A DNA stretch of 64,000 nucleotides from Romboutsia lituseburensis DSM 797 (GTDB lineage: Bacteria; Bacillota; Clostridia; Peptostreptococcales; Peptostreptococcaceae), in assembly GCF_900103615.1 (NCBI RefSeq), contig NZ_FNGW01000004.1, positions 62,001 through 126,000 of the forward strand, in the 5' to 3' direction. Below the pieces are notes generated by a model. It did not search any database and was not told the DNA's origin. It was given only the letters and a program-made list of their open reading frames with translations. Shown here piece after piece: positions 8,750-16,464 of the stretch (positions within the stretch are counted from its first letter, which is position 1; every line of letters begins with the position of its first letter). A program made the translations under genes and the position numbers.

Positions 8750-9352
8750 GTGTTAATATTAGGTCTTACTGGTAATATAGGCTGTGGTAAAAGCAGCCTA
8801 TCAAATATATTTAAAGATAATAACATGAAAATAATAGATGCAGATATAATATCTAGGCAAATATTTGAAGATAGAGATGTTTTACAATCGGTATTTAATC
8901 ATTTTGGAGATTCTATAAAAAATGATGATAATACTTTGAATAGAAAAGTTTTAGGCAGCATTGTGTTTAATGACGATAAAAAACTTATAGAGTTAAATGA
9001 ATTAACTCACCCACAGATATATATGAAAATAGTAAATCAAATTCAAAAATATAAATCAATGGGGGAAGAAATAGTAGTTATTGACGCAGCATTACTTATA
9101 GAAGGTGGATATTTAGATATAATAGATAAGCTAATAGTTGTAATTTGTAATAAAGAAGAGCAAATAAGAAGGGTACAATACAGGGATAAATGTAGTATAG
9201 AAGAAGCTAAAAGTAGAATAGATTCTCAAATGAAACAGGAAGAAAAAATTAAATTTGCAGATTATGTAATAGATAACTCAGGGGATATTAACAAATTAAA
9301 ATTAGAAGCTGAAAAATTTATAGAGTATGTTAAGGTGAATTGGTTTGAATAA
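8750..9352 (+). CDS. coaE: Dephospho-CoA kinase
   Basis: 200 residues, the normal size. P-loop GLTGNIGCGKS at the N-terminus, followed by the D-A-D/IISRQ substrate region and a lid with IRRVQYRD. It phosphorylates the 3' hydroxyl of dephospho-CoA, the last step of coenzyme A synthesis, in the cytoplasm. The GTG start lies 8 bases after the polA stop with a GGTGA site between, and the end overlaps the next gene by 8 bases, so translation is probably coupled. polA-coaE adjacency is common in Firmicutes. Confidence 0.95.
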   Translation: MLILGLTGNIGCGKSSLSNIFKDNNMKIIDADIISRQIFEDRDVLQSVFNHFGDSIKNDDNTLNRKVLGSIVFNDDKKLIELNELTHPQIYMKIVNQIQKYKSMGEEIVVIDAALLIEGGYLDIIDKLIVVICNKEEQIRRVQYRDKCSIEEAKSRIDSQMKQEEKIKFADYVIDNSGDINKLKLEAEKFIEYVKVNWFE

Positions 9353-9902
9353 AAAAAAGATATTAATAATCTTATCTATTTTATTAATTTTATTTATAAC
9401 AATTTTAATAGAAAGTAAAACTGTGCACAAAATTATATATCCTAAAAAATATCCTGAGGCTGTAGAAAAATATTCAAAAGAGTTTAATTTAGAAGAAAAT
9501 TTAGTTTATAGTATTATAAAAGCAGAAAGTAAGTTTAGAAAAAAGGCAGTATCAAATAAAGGTGCTAAAGGTTTAATGCAAATAAGTGATATAACTAGAG
9601 ACTGGGCTAAAGAGGAGCTTGAATTATCTGAAGTGGATATATTTGATCCAGATACTAACATTAGAATAGGATGTTGGTATTTGAATAAACTATTTAAAGA
9701 ATTTGGAAGTTTAGACTTAGTTATAGCAGCATATAATGGAGGGTCGGGTAACGTGAAAAAATGGTTATCTAATAGTGACTTTAGTAAGGATGGAGAAAAG
9801 TTACATATGATTCCATTTAAAGAAACATCAAATTATTTAGAGAAAGTAAATAAAAATTATAAAAATTACAATGAGATATATGGCAAGGAAGGTATTAACT
9901 AA
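9345..9902 (+). CDS. Lytic transglycosylase, SLT domain
   Basis: 185 residues with an N-terminal membrane segment (about residues 5-23) and an SLT domain: YSIIKAESKFRKKAVSNKGAKG (catalytic Glu in AES), GLMQI, then GCWYLNKL and IAAYNGG. It should cleave peptidoglycan glycan strands to 1,6-anhydro products at the outer face of the membrane. The TTG start overlaps the coaE end; an AAGGTG site precedes it. Its stop overlaps the ATG of the next gene (TAATG). Small size and lack of other domains resemble the short SLT proteins next to polA-coaE in related clostridia. Confidence 0.92.
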   Translation: MNKKKILIILSILLILFITILIESKTVHKIIYPKKYPEAVEKYSKEFNLEENLVYSIIKAESKFRKKAVSNKGAKGLMQISDITRDWAKEELELSEVDIFDPDTNIRIGCWYLNKLFKEFGSLDLVIAAYNGGSGNVKKWLSNSDFSKDGEKLHMIPFKETSNYLEKVNKNYKNYNEIYGKEGIN

Positions 9903-11599
9903 TGAAAAAAGTAAAAATTTTACCTATAATCTTAGCAACTCTAATGGTAGCGTCTGGGTGTAGTAAAAGCAAAACGACTGAAACGAAAGAAAGTACTGTA
10001 CAAAGTTCATTAAATTCACAAGAAATAAATTTAAGTATGGTAAAACCTATAACTATAAATCCACTACTAAATAAAGATAGATCAGTTGGATATGTTATGA
10101 ATTTAATTTATGATGGATTATTTACAATAGATGAAAACTACAATGTAGTTCCACAACTAGTAGATACATATCAAATTTCACAAGACGGCATGAGTGTAGA
10201 TATGAAATTAAAGGATGCAAATTGGCATGATAAGACGCCTGTTACATCTCAAGATGTTGATTTTACAATAAGATTAATTCAAAAAAATGTGGATAGTTCT
10301 TATTATGAATTAGTTAAAAATATATCATCTGTGTCTATTCAAAATGAAAAGGAATTTACAATTAAATTTAAACAAAAATATCCATTTTCTATAGATACAC
10401 TAATATTCCCAATAGTGTCTGAGGATAAGATAGGAACTATGAATACAAAAGATGCAAATGAAATAAAGAAAAATTTAATAGGTAATGGACCTTATAAAAT
10501 TGATAAATATGAGGAAAGAGAAGGTATGATACTTTCTAAAAATGAAGATTATTATAATGAACTACCTAAAGATGTAAAAGATATAAAAGTAGGTGTCGTT
10601 CCTGATGAAAATGCTTTAGTTTCTATGGTTATGGCATTAGAAAGTGATATAGCGAGCATATCTTTAAATGATTTAAGTAAATTTTACGAGAAACAATTTA
10701 ATTTAACAACATATGAAGGAAGAGGATATGAAAATATAATATTTAATTATGATAATCCATATTTAAGAGATGTTAATTTTAGAAAGGCTATAGCACATGC
10801 AATTAACAGAGAACGTATAGTTGAAGAAGGCTATATGTCAGATGCCACATTAGTTAATTTTCCTCTAAATTCAAATTCAAAGTATTATGATAAAAGTTTA
10901 AAACCAATAAAGTATGATAAAGATAAGGCTAAATCTTATTTAGAAAAAGTTAAACCAGTTACAGACGAAGAGTTAAAGCAATTAGAAAATAAAGAAAAAG
11001 AAAATCAAAAAAATGCTAAGAAAGATACTAAGACAAATACTAAAGTTGTAGAAACTAAACAAGAAACTAAAAATGTTAAGGAAAAAGAAAAAGAACAAGA
11101 TATAGATAAAGAAACTCAATTAAAAGAAAAATTAGCTAAAATAGACTTAAAAATACTTGTAAATAAAAACAATACGGAAAGAGTTAAATCGGCACATTTA
11201 ATAGTTGAAAATTTAAAAACAATAGGAATCAAATCTCATATTGTAGAGTTAGAAGGGCAAGCTTTAGATGATGCAATAAGCTCTAAAAAATATGATTTAG
11301 CACTAGTAGGATGGGAACTATCAATTATACCAGATGCTAGAGAAATAATAAATAATTCTGGATACAGTGACAAAAAACTTGAAAGTTATGAAAATTCTTT
11401 AATAAATGCTACAACTGAAGAACAAATAAGTGATATATACAAATCTATGCAAAAATATATAAATGATAATGTAATATTTATTAGTTTAGCGATTAGAGAT
11501 GAATATATAGTAACGAATAGAAGAGTTCAAGGAAAAATATCTCCAAATGAATTTGATGTTTATGAAGGAATAACTAATTTAAAAACTCCACAAGAATAA
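9902..11599 (+). CDS. ABC transporter substrate-binding lipoprotein, family 5 (peptide/opine type)
   Basis: 565 residues. Signal peptide with lipobox VASGC, then an SBP family 5 fold: NPLLNKDRSVGYVMNLIYDGL, the LKDANWHD...PVTSQDVDFT block and NVDFRKAIAHAINRE-like signature (here VNFRKAIAHAINRERI). It should bind a peptide, nickel or similar ligand outside the cell and hand it to a permease, but no permease or ATPase gene is adjacent. A stretch at about residues 355-415 is nearly all Lys/Glu/Asn/Thr and looks like an inserted flexible linker inside lobe II. Translation is coupled to the transglycosylase. Terminator follows. Confidence 0.88.
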   Translation: MKKVKILPIILATLMVASGCSKSKTTETKESTVQSSLNSQEINLSMVKPITINPLLNKDRSVGYVMNLIYDGLFTIDENYNVVPQLVDTYQISQDGMSVDMKLKDANWHDKTPVTSQDVDFTIRLIQKNVDSSYYELVKNISSVSIQNEKEFTIKFKQKYPFSIDTLIFPIVSEDKIGTMNTKDANEIKKNLIGNGPYKIDKYEEREGMILSKNEDYYNELPKDVKDIKVGVVPDENALVSMVMALESDIASISLNDLSKFYEKQFNLTTYEGRGYENIIFNYDNPYLRDVNFRKAIAHAINRERIVEEGYMSDATLVNFPLNSNSKYYDKSLKPIKYDKDKAKSYLEKVKPVTDEELKQLENKEKENQKNAKKDTKTNTKVVETKQETKNVKEKEKEQDIDKETQLKEKLAKIDLKILVNKNNTERVKSAHLIVENLKTIGIKSHIVELEGQALDDAISSKKYDLALVGWELSIIPDAREIINNSGYSDKKLESYENSLINATTEEQISDIYKSMQKYINDNVIFISLAIRDEYIVTNRRVQGKISPNEFDVYEGITNLKTPQE

Positions 11600-11604
11600 T
11601 ATTA

Positions 11605-11646
11605 AAAAGTCGATAAATCTAATAATTAGATTTATCGACTTTTTTC
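11605..11646 (+). terminator. Intrinsic terminator of the polA operon
   Basis: 19-bp stem AAAAGTCGATAAATCTAAT and its complement with a one-base centre, ending in a run of six T. Confidence 0.9.
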
Positions 11647-11773
11647 CAAATTAGACTAAATCGCTAGCAACATAAAACGTAGAGCCTGTGAAGTAGATTT
11701 TTTATTTAGTTTGATTTTATAATATATAAAAAATAAATTAGTATTATATTTAGTGAGATAAATGAAAAAACTA

Positions 11774-11804
11774 TTGTTTAGATACTTAAAATTTATGGTA
11801 TAAT
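11774..11804 (+). promoter_or_regulatory. Promoter of the HMA-domain gene
   Basis: TATAAT at 11799-11804 with TGG before it (extended -10) and TTGTTT at 11774-11779. The start point would fall within the inverted repeat described next. Confidence 0.5.
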
Positions 11805-11819
11805 ACCTATACAGGGTAT
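11803..11819. promoter_or_regulatory. Inverted repeat resembling a CsoR-type copper operator
   Basis: ATACCTATACAGGGTAT: arms ATACC and GGTAT overlap the -10 and start site of the copper-chaperone-like gene. The shape (A/T-flanked CC...GGG) is like CsoR operators in Firmicutes. No csoR gene is in the window. Confidence 0.4.
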
Positions 11820-11837
11820 ATAAAGGAGGTATAAATT

Positions 11838-12050
11838 ATGAATAAAAAATTATTAATTGAAGGCATGAGTTGTGGTCATTGTGTAAATCATTTAAAGACT
11901 GCTCTTACGGAAGATATAGAAGGTATAGATGTATTAGAGGTAAATTTAGAGGATAAGTATGCAATAGTTAAAATGGATGATAGCGTCAATCCTGAGGAGT
12001 TAAAAAATGTTATAGAAGAGTTAGGATTTGAACTAAAAGATATACAATAA
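11838..12050 (+). CDS. Heavy-metal-associated (HMA) domain protein, CopZ-like
   Basis: 70 residues forming one complete ferredoxin-like HMA domain with the metal site GMSCGHC near the N-terminus; Cys-x-x-Cys binds Cu(I) in this family. CopZ-type chaperones carry copper to a CopA exporter in the cytoplasm. No copA or csoR is next to it, so the exporter must be elsewhere. A strong AAAGGAGG site precedes the ATG, and a possible copper-responsive operator lies at the promoter. Monocistronic with its own terminator. Confidence 0.85.
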   Translation: MNKKLLIEGMSCGHCVNHLKTALTEDIEGIDVLEVNLEDKYAIVKMDDSVNPEELKNVIEELGFELKDIQ

Positions 12051-12056
12051 AATAAG

Positions 12057-12095
12057 AATGCCAATAGAATAATAAGCTATTGGCATTTTTATTTT
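12057..12095 (+). terminator. Intrinsic terminator after HMA gene
   Basis: Stem AATGCCAATAG/CTATTGGCATT with a 9-base loop, then TTTATTTTATT. Confidence 0.85.
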
Positions 12096-12371
12096 ATTAT
12101 ATAAAAAAAGACTCCTATTGGGGGAAATAATAGAAGTCTAAAATGGGGGAGATTGAGTATGTTTGATTTTACATTAATAGTATGTCCATACTCAAATTAA
12201 ATATACATATAAATATACTACAACTAAAATATCATTATTAATTTTTAAACTAATAAATATAAAATTAGTAAATTTAATGTATATAAGTTATATTATGAAA
12301 ATTGTCCAAGAAGGGAACTCACATTTTAAAAAAATTTTGAATATAATATAAATAACTAAGGGGGGAGTATC
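12096..12371 (+). other. Intergenic region with two hairpins and a 13-codon mini-ORF
   Basis: Hairpin 1 (12109-12139) pairs AGACT-CTATT with AATAG-AGTCT and shows GGGGGAAAT in its loop. A second G run (GGGGGAG, 12145-12151) is a good ribosome-binding site for ATG 12159, which opens a 13-residue frame ending at 12200. Hairpin 2 pairs 12153-12161 with 12187-12195 and contains that ATG. The remaining DNA to 12371 is AT-rich with nothing recognised. Neither hairpin is followed by a T run, so these are not plain terminators. Confidence 0.45.
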
Positions 12372-12974
12372 ATGGATGAAAGAGGATATAAAGAAAATTT
12401 GAGAAGGATGATACTTGAAATGGCCCAAAAAGAACTTGAAAGTTATGTATCCCAAAAGGGAGTACAAAAGTACTTTGAGGGAAATGTTGATAAAATAATA
12501 AATGAAAATATAAAAAAAGTATCACAAGGTATAGGAAATAATAAAACATATTTAAGAGTATTGAAAAAAGGGTCACATCAAGAAAATGCATCTTCTGTTG
12601 TTAAAGTTATAAAATCAGAGGACTTATTTAAGTCTAAAAATGAATTAATTAAATTTGCGAAACATTTAGGCATAAATGCTAACATGAAAAGTTCATACAA
12701 TCAAACACTTAGAAAAGTAGCAAATCATATATACTCTAATAAAGATGAATATTCAAAGCGATATTTTTCGTATAAAAGAGGAAGTGACGAATATATATTA
12801 GAACCAGAAAGAATAAAAACAGATTTAATAGAAAGTTATCGATCAAAAACAAGAAATGATATGAGATCTATAGCAAGACTATTAGATTTAAAAGTAGAAG
12901 ATGATGACTCTGCAGAAGAGATAAGAAAAAAAGTAATAAATTATATTATGAAAGAGAAACTTGTTAAAAAATAA
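12372..12974 (+). CDS. Helical protein of unknown function, possible tandem SAP-like repeats
   Basis: 200 residues, basic, no signal or membrane segment. Two similar segments stand out: SKNELIKFAKHLGINANMK (about 90-108, continuing through LRKVANHI) and TRNDMRSIARLLDLKVEDD (about 157-175, continuing through IRKKVINYI). Both have the helix-extended loop-helix look of SAP/Rho-N type nucleic-acid-binding motifs; this is my inference from pattern only. The ATG has a very strong AAGGGGGGAG site. Ends at a hairpin terminator; appears monocistronic. Confidence 0.7.
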   Translation: MDERGYKENLRRMILEMAQKELESYVSQKGVQKYFEGNVDKIINENIKKVSQGIGNNKTYLRVLKKGSHQENASSVVKVIKSEDLFKSKNELIKFAKHLGINANMKSSYNQTLRKVANHIYSNKDEYSKRYFSYKRGSDEYILEPERIKTDLIESYRSKTRNDMRSIARLLDLKVEDDDSAEEIRKKVINYIMKEKLVKK

Positions 12975-12984
12975 ATAAAATAAT

Positions 12985-13023
12985 GTAAAATTGAAGGCGC
13001 TTATAAAGCGTCTTTAATTTTGA
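12985..13023 (+). terminator. Intrinsic terminator
   Basis: Stem AAAATTGAAGGCGCTT/AGCGTCTTTAATTTT with G-U pairs, ending in T-rich DNA. Confidence 0.65.
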
Positions 13024-13114
13024 AAAACGCATATAATATAAAAGAAATCAAACAAGGAGTTGATGACATATACGTATTAAAAAATTAATTTTAGTAATTT
13101 TTATAATAATACTT

Positions 13115-13825
13115 ATGAGCATAAGTTTTATGTTTGAGGTTAAATATTTTCCTCCTAAAAAAGAAATTAAAATAGTAAGTTATAATATTCATAGCGGATT
13201 AAATAAAGATATGTTTCCAACACTTTTTGATATAATAGATTTTTTAAGAGTATCAAAATCAGATATTATATGCCTTCAAGAAGTAAATGAGTCAGCGAAG
13301 GCAGGATTTCAAGTCAGTAGTTTTAAGGATGAGCTTAAAATGCATTCACACTTTGGAGCTAATGTTGTTGGACTAGGATCAAATTATGGTTTAGTAACTT
13401 ATTCAAAATATCCCTTAAAGAGTCAAAATCATATATATTTAAAAAGTGATAGAGAGCAAAGGGGTATGTTACATACAGTTGTTAATGTAGAAGGTAGAAA
13501 ATTAAATGTTATAAATGTACATCTAGGTTTAGGTGAAGAGGAAAGAAAAGTCCAATTAGATGAATTAGTTGGGTTTATAAGTACATTGGAAAATGAGCCT
13601 TATATTGTTGTAGGAGATTTTAATCAAGGCAATATGTCTATAGATGATAAAATTCTTAAAGATGTTGCAATAGAGCTAAATAAAGCAAATGTTTTAACCT
13701 TTGCAACTGGATTAGATAGAATAGATTATATATTTGTTTCACCCAATATTGAAGTTTTGGATTATGATGTTTTAATAAAAAATATGTCTGATCATTATCC
13801 TATAATTGCAAAAATTAGAATATGA
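13115..13825 (+). CDS. Endonuclease/exonuclease/phosphatase family protein
   Basis: 236 residues from the first ordinary start codon. EEP-fold motifs appear in order: SYNIHSG, CLQEV (metal Glu), NVHLGLG, VGDFNQG (Asp/Asn), RIDYIFVS and SDHYPI (catalytic His). It may be a phosphodiesterase or nuclease acting at the membrane or outside. The start is doubtful: the ATG at 13115 has no ribosome-binding site, while the frame stays open upstream to about 13067 and would add a basic-hydrophobic signal anchor. A good AAGGAG site (13054-13059) lies 10 bases before an ATA at 13070 in that frame, where an ATG would be expected. Confidence 0.85.
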   Translation: MSISFMFEVKYFPPKKEIKIVSYNIHSGLNKDMFPTLFDIIDFLRVSKSDIICLQEVNESAKAGFQVSSFKDELKMHSHFGANVVGLGSNYGLVTYSKYPLKSQNHIYLKSDREQRGMLHTVVNVEGRKLNVINVHLGLGEEERKVQLDELVGFISTLENEPYIVVGDFNQGNMSIDDKILKDVAIELNKANVLTFATGLDRIDYIFVSPNIEVLDYDVLIKNMSDHYPIIAKIRI

Positions 13826-13955
13826 TTTTATAAAAAAACATATATATATATAGGCTATAAAAAAATAAATTTAATAAATAAATTTCATAACTAATCATAA
13901 ATTTGTGTATTTAAAAATATATATTATTAATAATATTTTTAGGGGGGACAAACTA

Positions 13956-14906
13956 ATGAATAAAAGAAAAACAATTTATAAAGGTTTTAATAAGAGACGT
14001 AAGACAAGACCTATTCAGGCACTTGTGATAACCGCTAGTATATGTTTAATTAGTGGATATGGTATTTATAAAATAAAAGATAGTAATATTTTAGAAAATG
14101 TATCTAAGAAGGTATCATTTATAAAATTAGAAAATCCTTTTAAAAAAGACAGTGATTTTTTAGGATATGAGGACTATAAGATTAAACCACAAACAAATGA
14201 TAAAGAAGTAGTGGAAAACGTTGAAAATAAAAAGCAAGAAAAAAAAGAAGTTAAAGAAAAGGAAGTTTCTGAGGATGTTAAATTAGCAAGGGTAGAGCCT
14301 TGGAGTATATATACTGTTCAAGTAGCGTCTGTTAGCAATGATAAAGATTTAAATAAAGTAGAAACACAATTAGTAGAAAAGAAAATACCTTTCTCTGTTG
14401 TAGAAATTGATGGTGCAAAAAAGGTACAAACTCATGGATATTTTGATCAAGAATCTACTAGAAGTCATATAGATGAAGTAAAATCTATATTTCCAGATGC
14501 ATTTTTATCAGAATTAAAGATTCCTGTATTAGCAATAGAATATACAAGTAAATATTCATATGTTGAAAGCATTACAAAGCAATTAAATAGTCTAATAAAG
14601 AACTTTGAGCAAGAATCTGCTTTCTGGCAATCAAGCAAGGAAAATGTAGATATAAAAAAATATAATGAAATATTAGCAGAAAGAAAAGAAATTGTATCAA
14701 ATATAGAAAAAGAAGGTAAAAAAATTGATTATTCTGAAATGGATGTATTCAAAGATAACTTACTTAGCTATACAAAAAATTTAAATGAAAAGATGGAAAT
14801 GGCTTTAAAATCAGCTAATGATAAAAATTATAATGTAAGTGAAAGTATGTATTTATCATCTATGCAAGAGTATTTTGCTTTTATAAATTCTATAAAGAAA
14901 GTATAA
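13956..14906 (+). CDS. SPOR-domain membrane protein
   Basis: 316 residues. A basic N-terminus, one membrane segment (about residues 23-39), an acidic/basic linker (about 70-110), then a SPOR domain starting at YTVQVASVSNDKDLNKVE and including VQTHGYF, followed by a helical C-terminal region. SPOR domains bind glycan strands lacking stem peptides, often at the division septum, so a role in peptidoglycan remodelling outside the cytoplasm is likely. The frame is open from 13905, but the GGGGGG site lies just before ATG 13956, so I start there. Monocistronic. Confidence 0.85.
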   Translation: MNKRKTIYKGFNKRRKTRPIQALVITASICLISGYGIYKIKDSNILENVSKKVSFIKLENPFKKDSDFLGYEDYKIKPQTNDKEVVENVENKKQEKKEVKEKEVSEDVKLARVEPWSIYTVQVASVSNDKDLNKVETQLVEKKIPFSVVEIDGAKKVQTHGYFDQESTRSHIDEVKSIFPDAFLSELKIPVLAIEYTSKYSYVESITKQLNSLIKNFEQESAFWQSSKENVDIKKYNEILAERKEIVSNIEKEGKKIDYSEMDVFKDNLLSYTKNLNEKMEMALKSANDKNYNVSESMYLSSMQEYFAFINSIKKV

Positions 14907-14934
14907 GAGTTGTTATTTAACAACTCTTTTTTAC
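14905..14934 (+). terminator. Intrinsic terminator
   Basis: 11-bp perfect stem AAGAGTTGTTA/TAACAACTCTT with 2-base centre, then TTTTACG. Confidence 0.85.
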
Positions 14935-15018
14935 GATTAAAAAATGTAATATATCAAAGCTTACATTAAAAGTAAACATGCCATAAAGTATAAAAATATT
15001 TTAAAATCGGATATTTTT

Positions 15019-15058
15019 TTAACAATTGTTAAGTTTTTACAGTAAATATAGTATACTT
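15019..15058 (+). promoter_or_regulatory. rnf operon promoter with overlapping 14-bp palindrome
   Basis: TTGTTA at 15026-15031, 17 bases, TAGTAT at 15049-15054. The -35 lies inside the perfect palindrome TTAACAATTGTTAA (15019-15032), a plausible operator. It shares half-site words with clostridial Rex sites but the arrangement is not the Rex one. Confidence 0.5.
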
Positions 15059-15108
15059 ATTAGTAAGTGGAAATAAATGTTTAAATTTATAGATAAGGGG
15101 GTAAAAGT

Positions 15109-16443
15109 ATGAAACTCTTAACTTTTAGAGGGGGAATCCATCCTCCATATAAAAAGGAGTATTCTAACCAAAAAGCTATTGAAAAAGCAGAGAATCCTAA
15201 AGTCGTATACATACCACTCCAACAGCATATAGGAGCGCCAGCAAGCCCAATAGTTCAAGTGGGTGATTCAGTAAAAGTAGGTCAGAAGATAGGTGAACAA
15301 CAAGGATTTGTTTCTTGTAATGTTCATTCATCAGTATCAGGAAAAGTAGTTGCAATAAAAGAATGTGAGGTAGCCGGGGGAACAGGAGTCTGTGTTGTCA
15401 TAGAAAACGATTTCTTGGAAGAAAAGCACGAAAGTGTGAAACCTAAAGGCGAATTAGACAATTTAACCAAGGAAGAAATAGTATCAATAATAAAAGAAGC
15501 AGGTATTGTAGGAATGGGGGGAGCAACATTTCCAACTCATGTAAAACTATCTCCTCCACCAGACAAAAATATTGATGTAGTAATATTAAATGGAGCAGAA
15601 TGTGAGCCATACCTAACTGCAGATCATAGGTTAATGCTTGAAAATCCAGAAGATGTAGTATTTGGTCTTAAGGTATTTATGAAAGCTTTAAATGTAAAAA
15701 AAGGTTACATAGGCATAGAAGTAAATAAGCCAGATGCATTAGATGCTATACAAAAAGCAGCTCAACAGTATAAAGATATAGAAGTAGTAGGACTTGAAAT
15801 AAAATATCCTCAAGGAGCAGAAAAGCAACTTATATACGCTTGTACAGGTAGGGAAGTTCCTTCTGGAGGACTGCCAATGGATGCAGGTGCTGTAGTTAAT
15901 AATGTTGGTACAGCAGCTCAGGTAGCAAGAACTATAAAAACAGGTATGCCTTTAATAGAAAGAATAACTACTGTTACTGGAAGTTGTATAAAAAATCCTA
16001 AGAACTTAATAACTAAAGTTGGTACTTTAGTTTCAGAAATAATAGAACAGTGTGAAGGATTTAAAGAAGATAAAACAGTAGGTAAAGTTATAATGGGTGG
16101 TCCAATGATGGGGATTGCACAGTATACAATAGACATACCGACAAATAAAGGTACGTCAGGGATACTTTGTTTAGATGAAGAGGAATCAAAAACTCCTAAG
16201 CCACAAAATTGTTTAAGATGTGGAAAATGTTTAAGTGTGTGTCCTGCATTTTTACAACCATTATATATAAGTGCATATTCTTTAAAAAATGATTTTGAAA
16301 ATGCTCAAAACTATAGAGCTTTAGATTGTATAGAATGTGGATCTTGTTCATTTGTATGTCCAGCAAGAAGACCATTACTTCAATCTGTAAGAAATGCAAA
16401 AAGAGAAATAATTGCTAATAAAAGAAAGCAAACAACTAAATAA
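15109..16443 (+). CDS. rnfC: Rnf complex subunit C (peripheral, NADH/flavin and two 4Fe-4S)
   Basis: 444 residues. N-terminal barrel-sandwich region, then the nucleotide/flavin-binding region with GMGGATFPTHVKL, an SLBB part (VNNVGTAAQVA) and two C-terminal 4Fe-4S motifs, CLRCGKCLSVCP and CIECGSCSFVCP. It is the NAD(H)-facing cytoplasmic subunit of the Rnf ion-translocating ferredoxin:NAD+ oxidoreductase, which builds a Na+ or H+ gradient in anaerobes. First gene of an operon in the order C-D-G-E-A-B with very short gaps. An AAGGGGG site precedes the ATG. Confidence 0.97.
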   Translation: MKLLTFRGGIHPPYKKEYSNQKAIEKAENPKVVYIPLQQHIGAPASPIVQVGDSVKVGQKIGEQQGFVSCNVHSSVSGKVVAIKECEVAGGTGVCVVIENDFLEEKHESVKPKGELDNLTKEEIVSIIKEAGIVGMGGATFPTHVKLSPPPDKNIDVVILNGAECEPYLTADHRLMLENPEDVVFGLKVFMKALNVKKGYIGIEVNKPDALDAIQKAAQQYKDIEVVGLEIKYPQGAEKQLIYACTGREVPSGGLPMDAGAVVNNVGTAAQVARTIKTGMPLIERITTVTGSCIKNPKNLITKVGTLVSEIIEQCEGFKEDKTVGKVIMGGPMMGIAQYTIDIPTNKGTSGILCLDEEESKTPKPQNCLRCGKCLSVCPAFLQPLYISAYSLKNDFENAQNYRALDCIECGSCSFVCPARRPLLQSVRNAKREIIANKRKQTTK

Positions 16444-16464
16444 GGGGAGCTAGGAGGGAATAGG

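Noticed and set aside
15019-15046. Rex operator at the rnf promoter
   Set aside because: The half-sites are in the reverse order to the usual TTGTTAA-N4-TTAACAA site; only the palindrome itself is reported.
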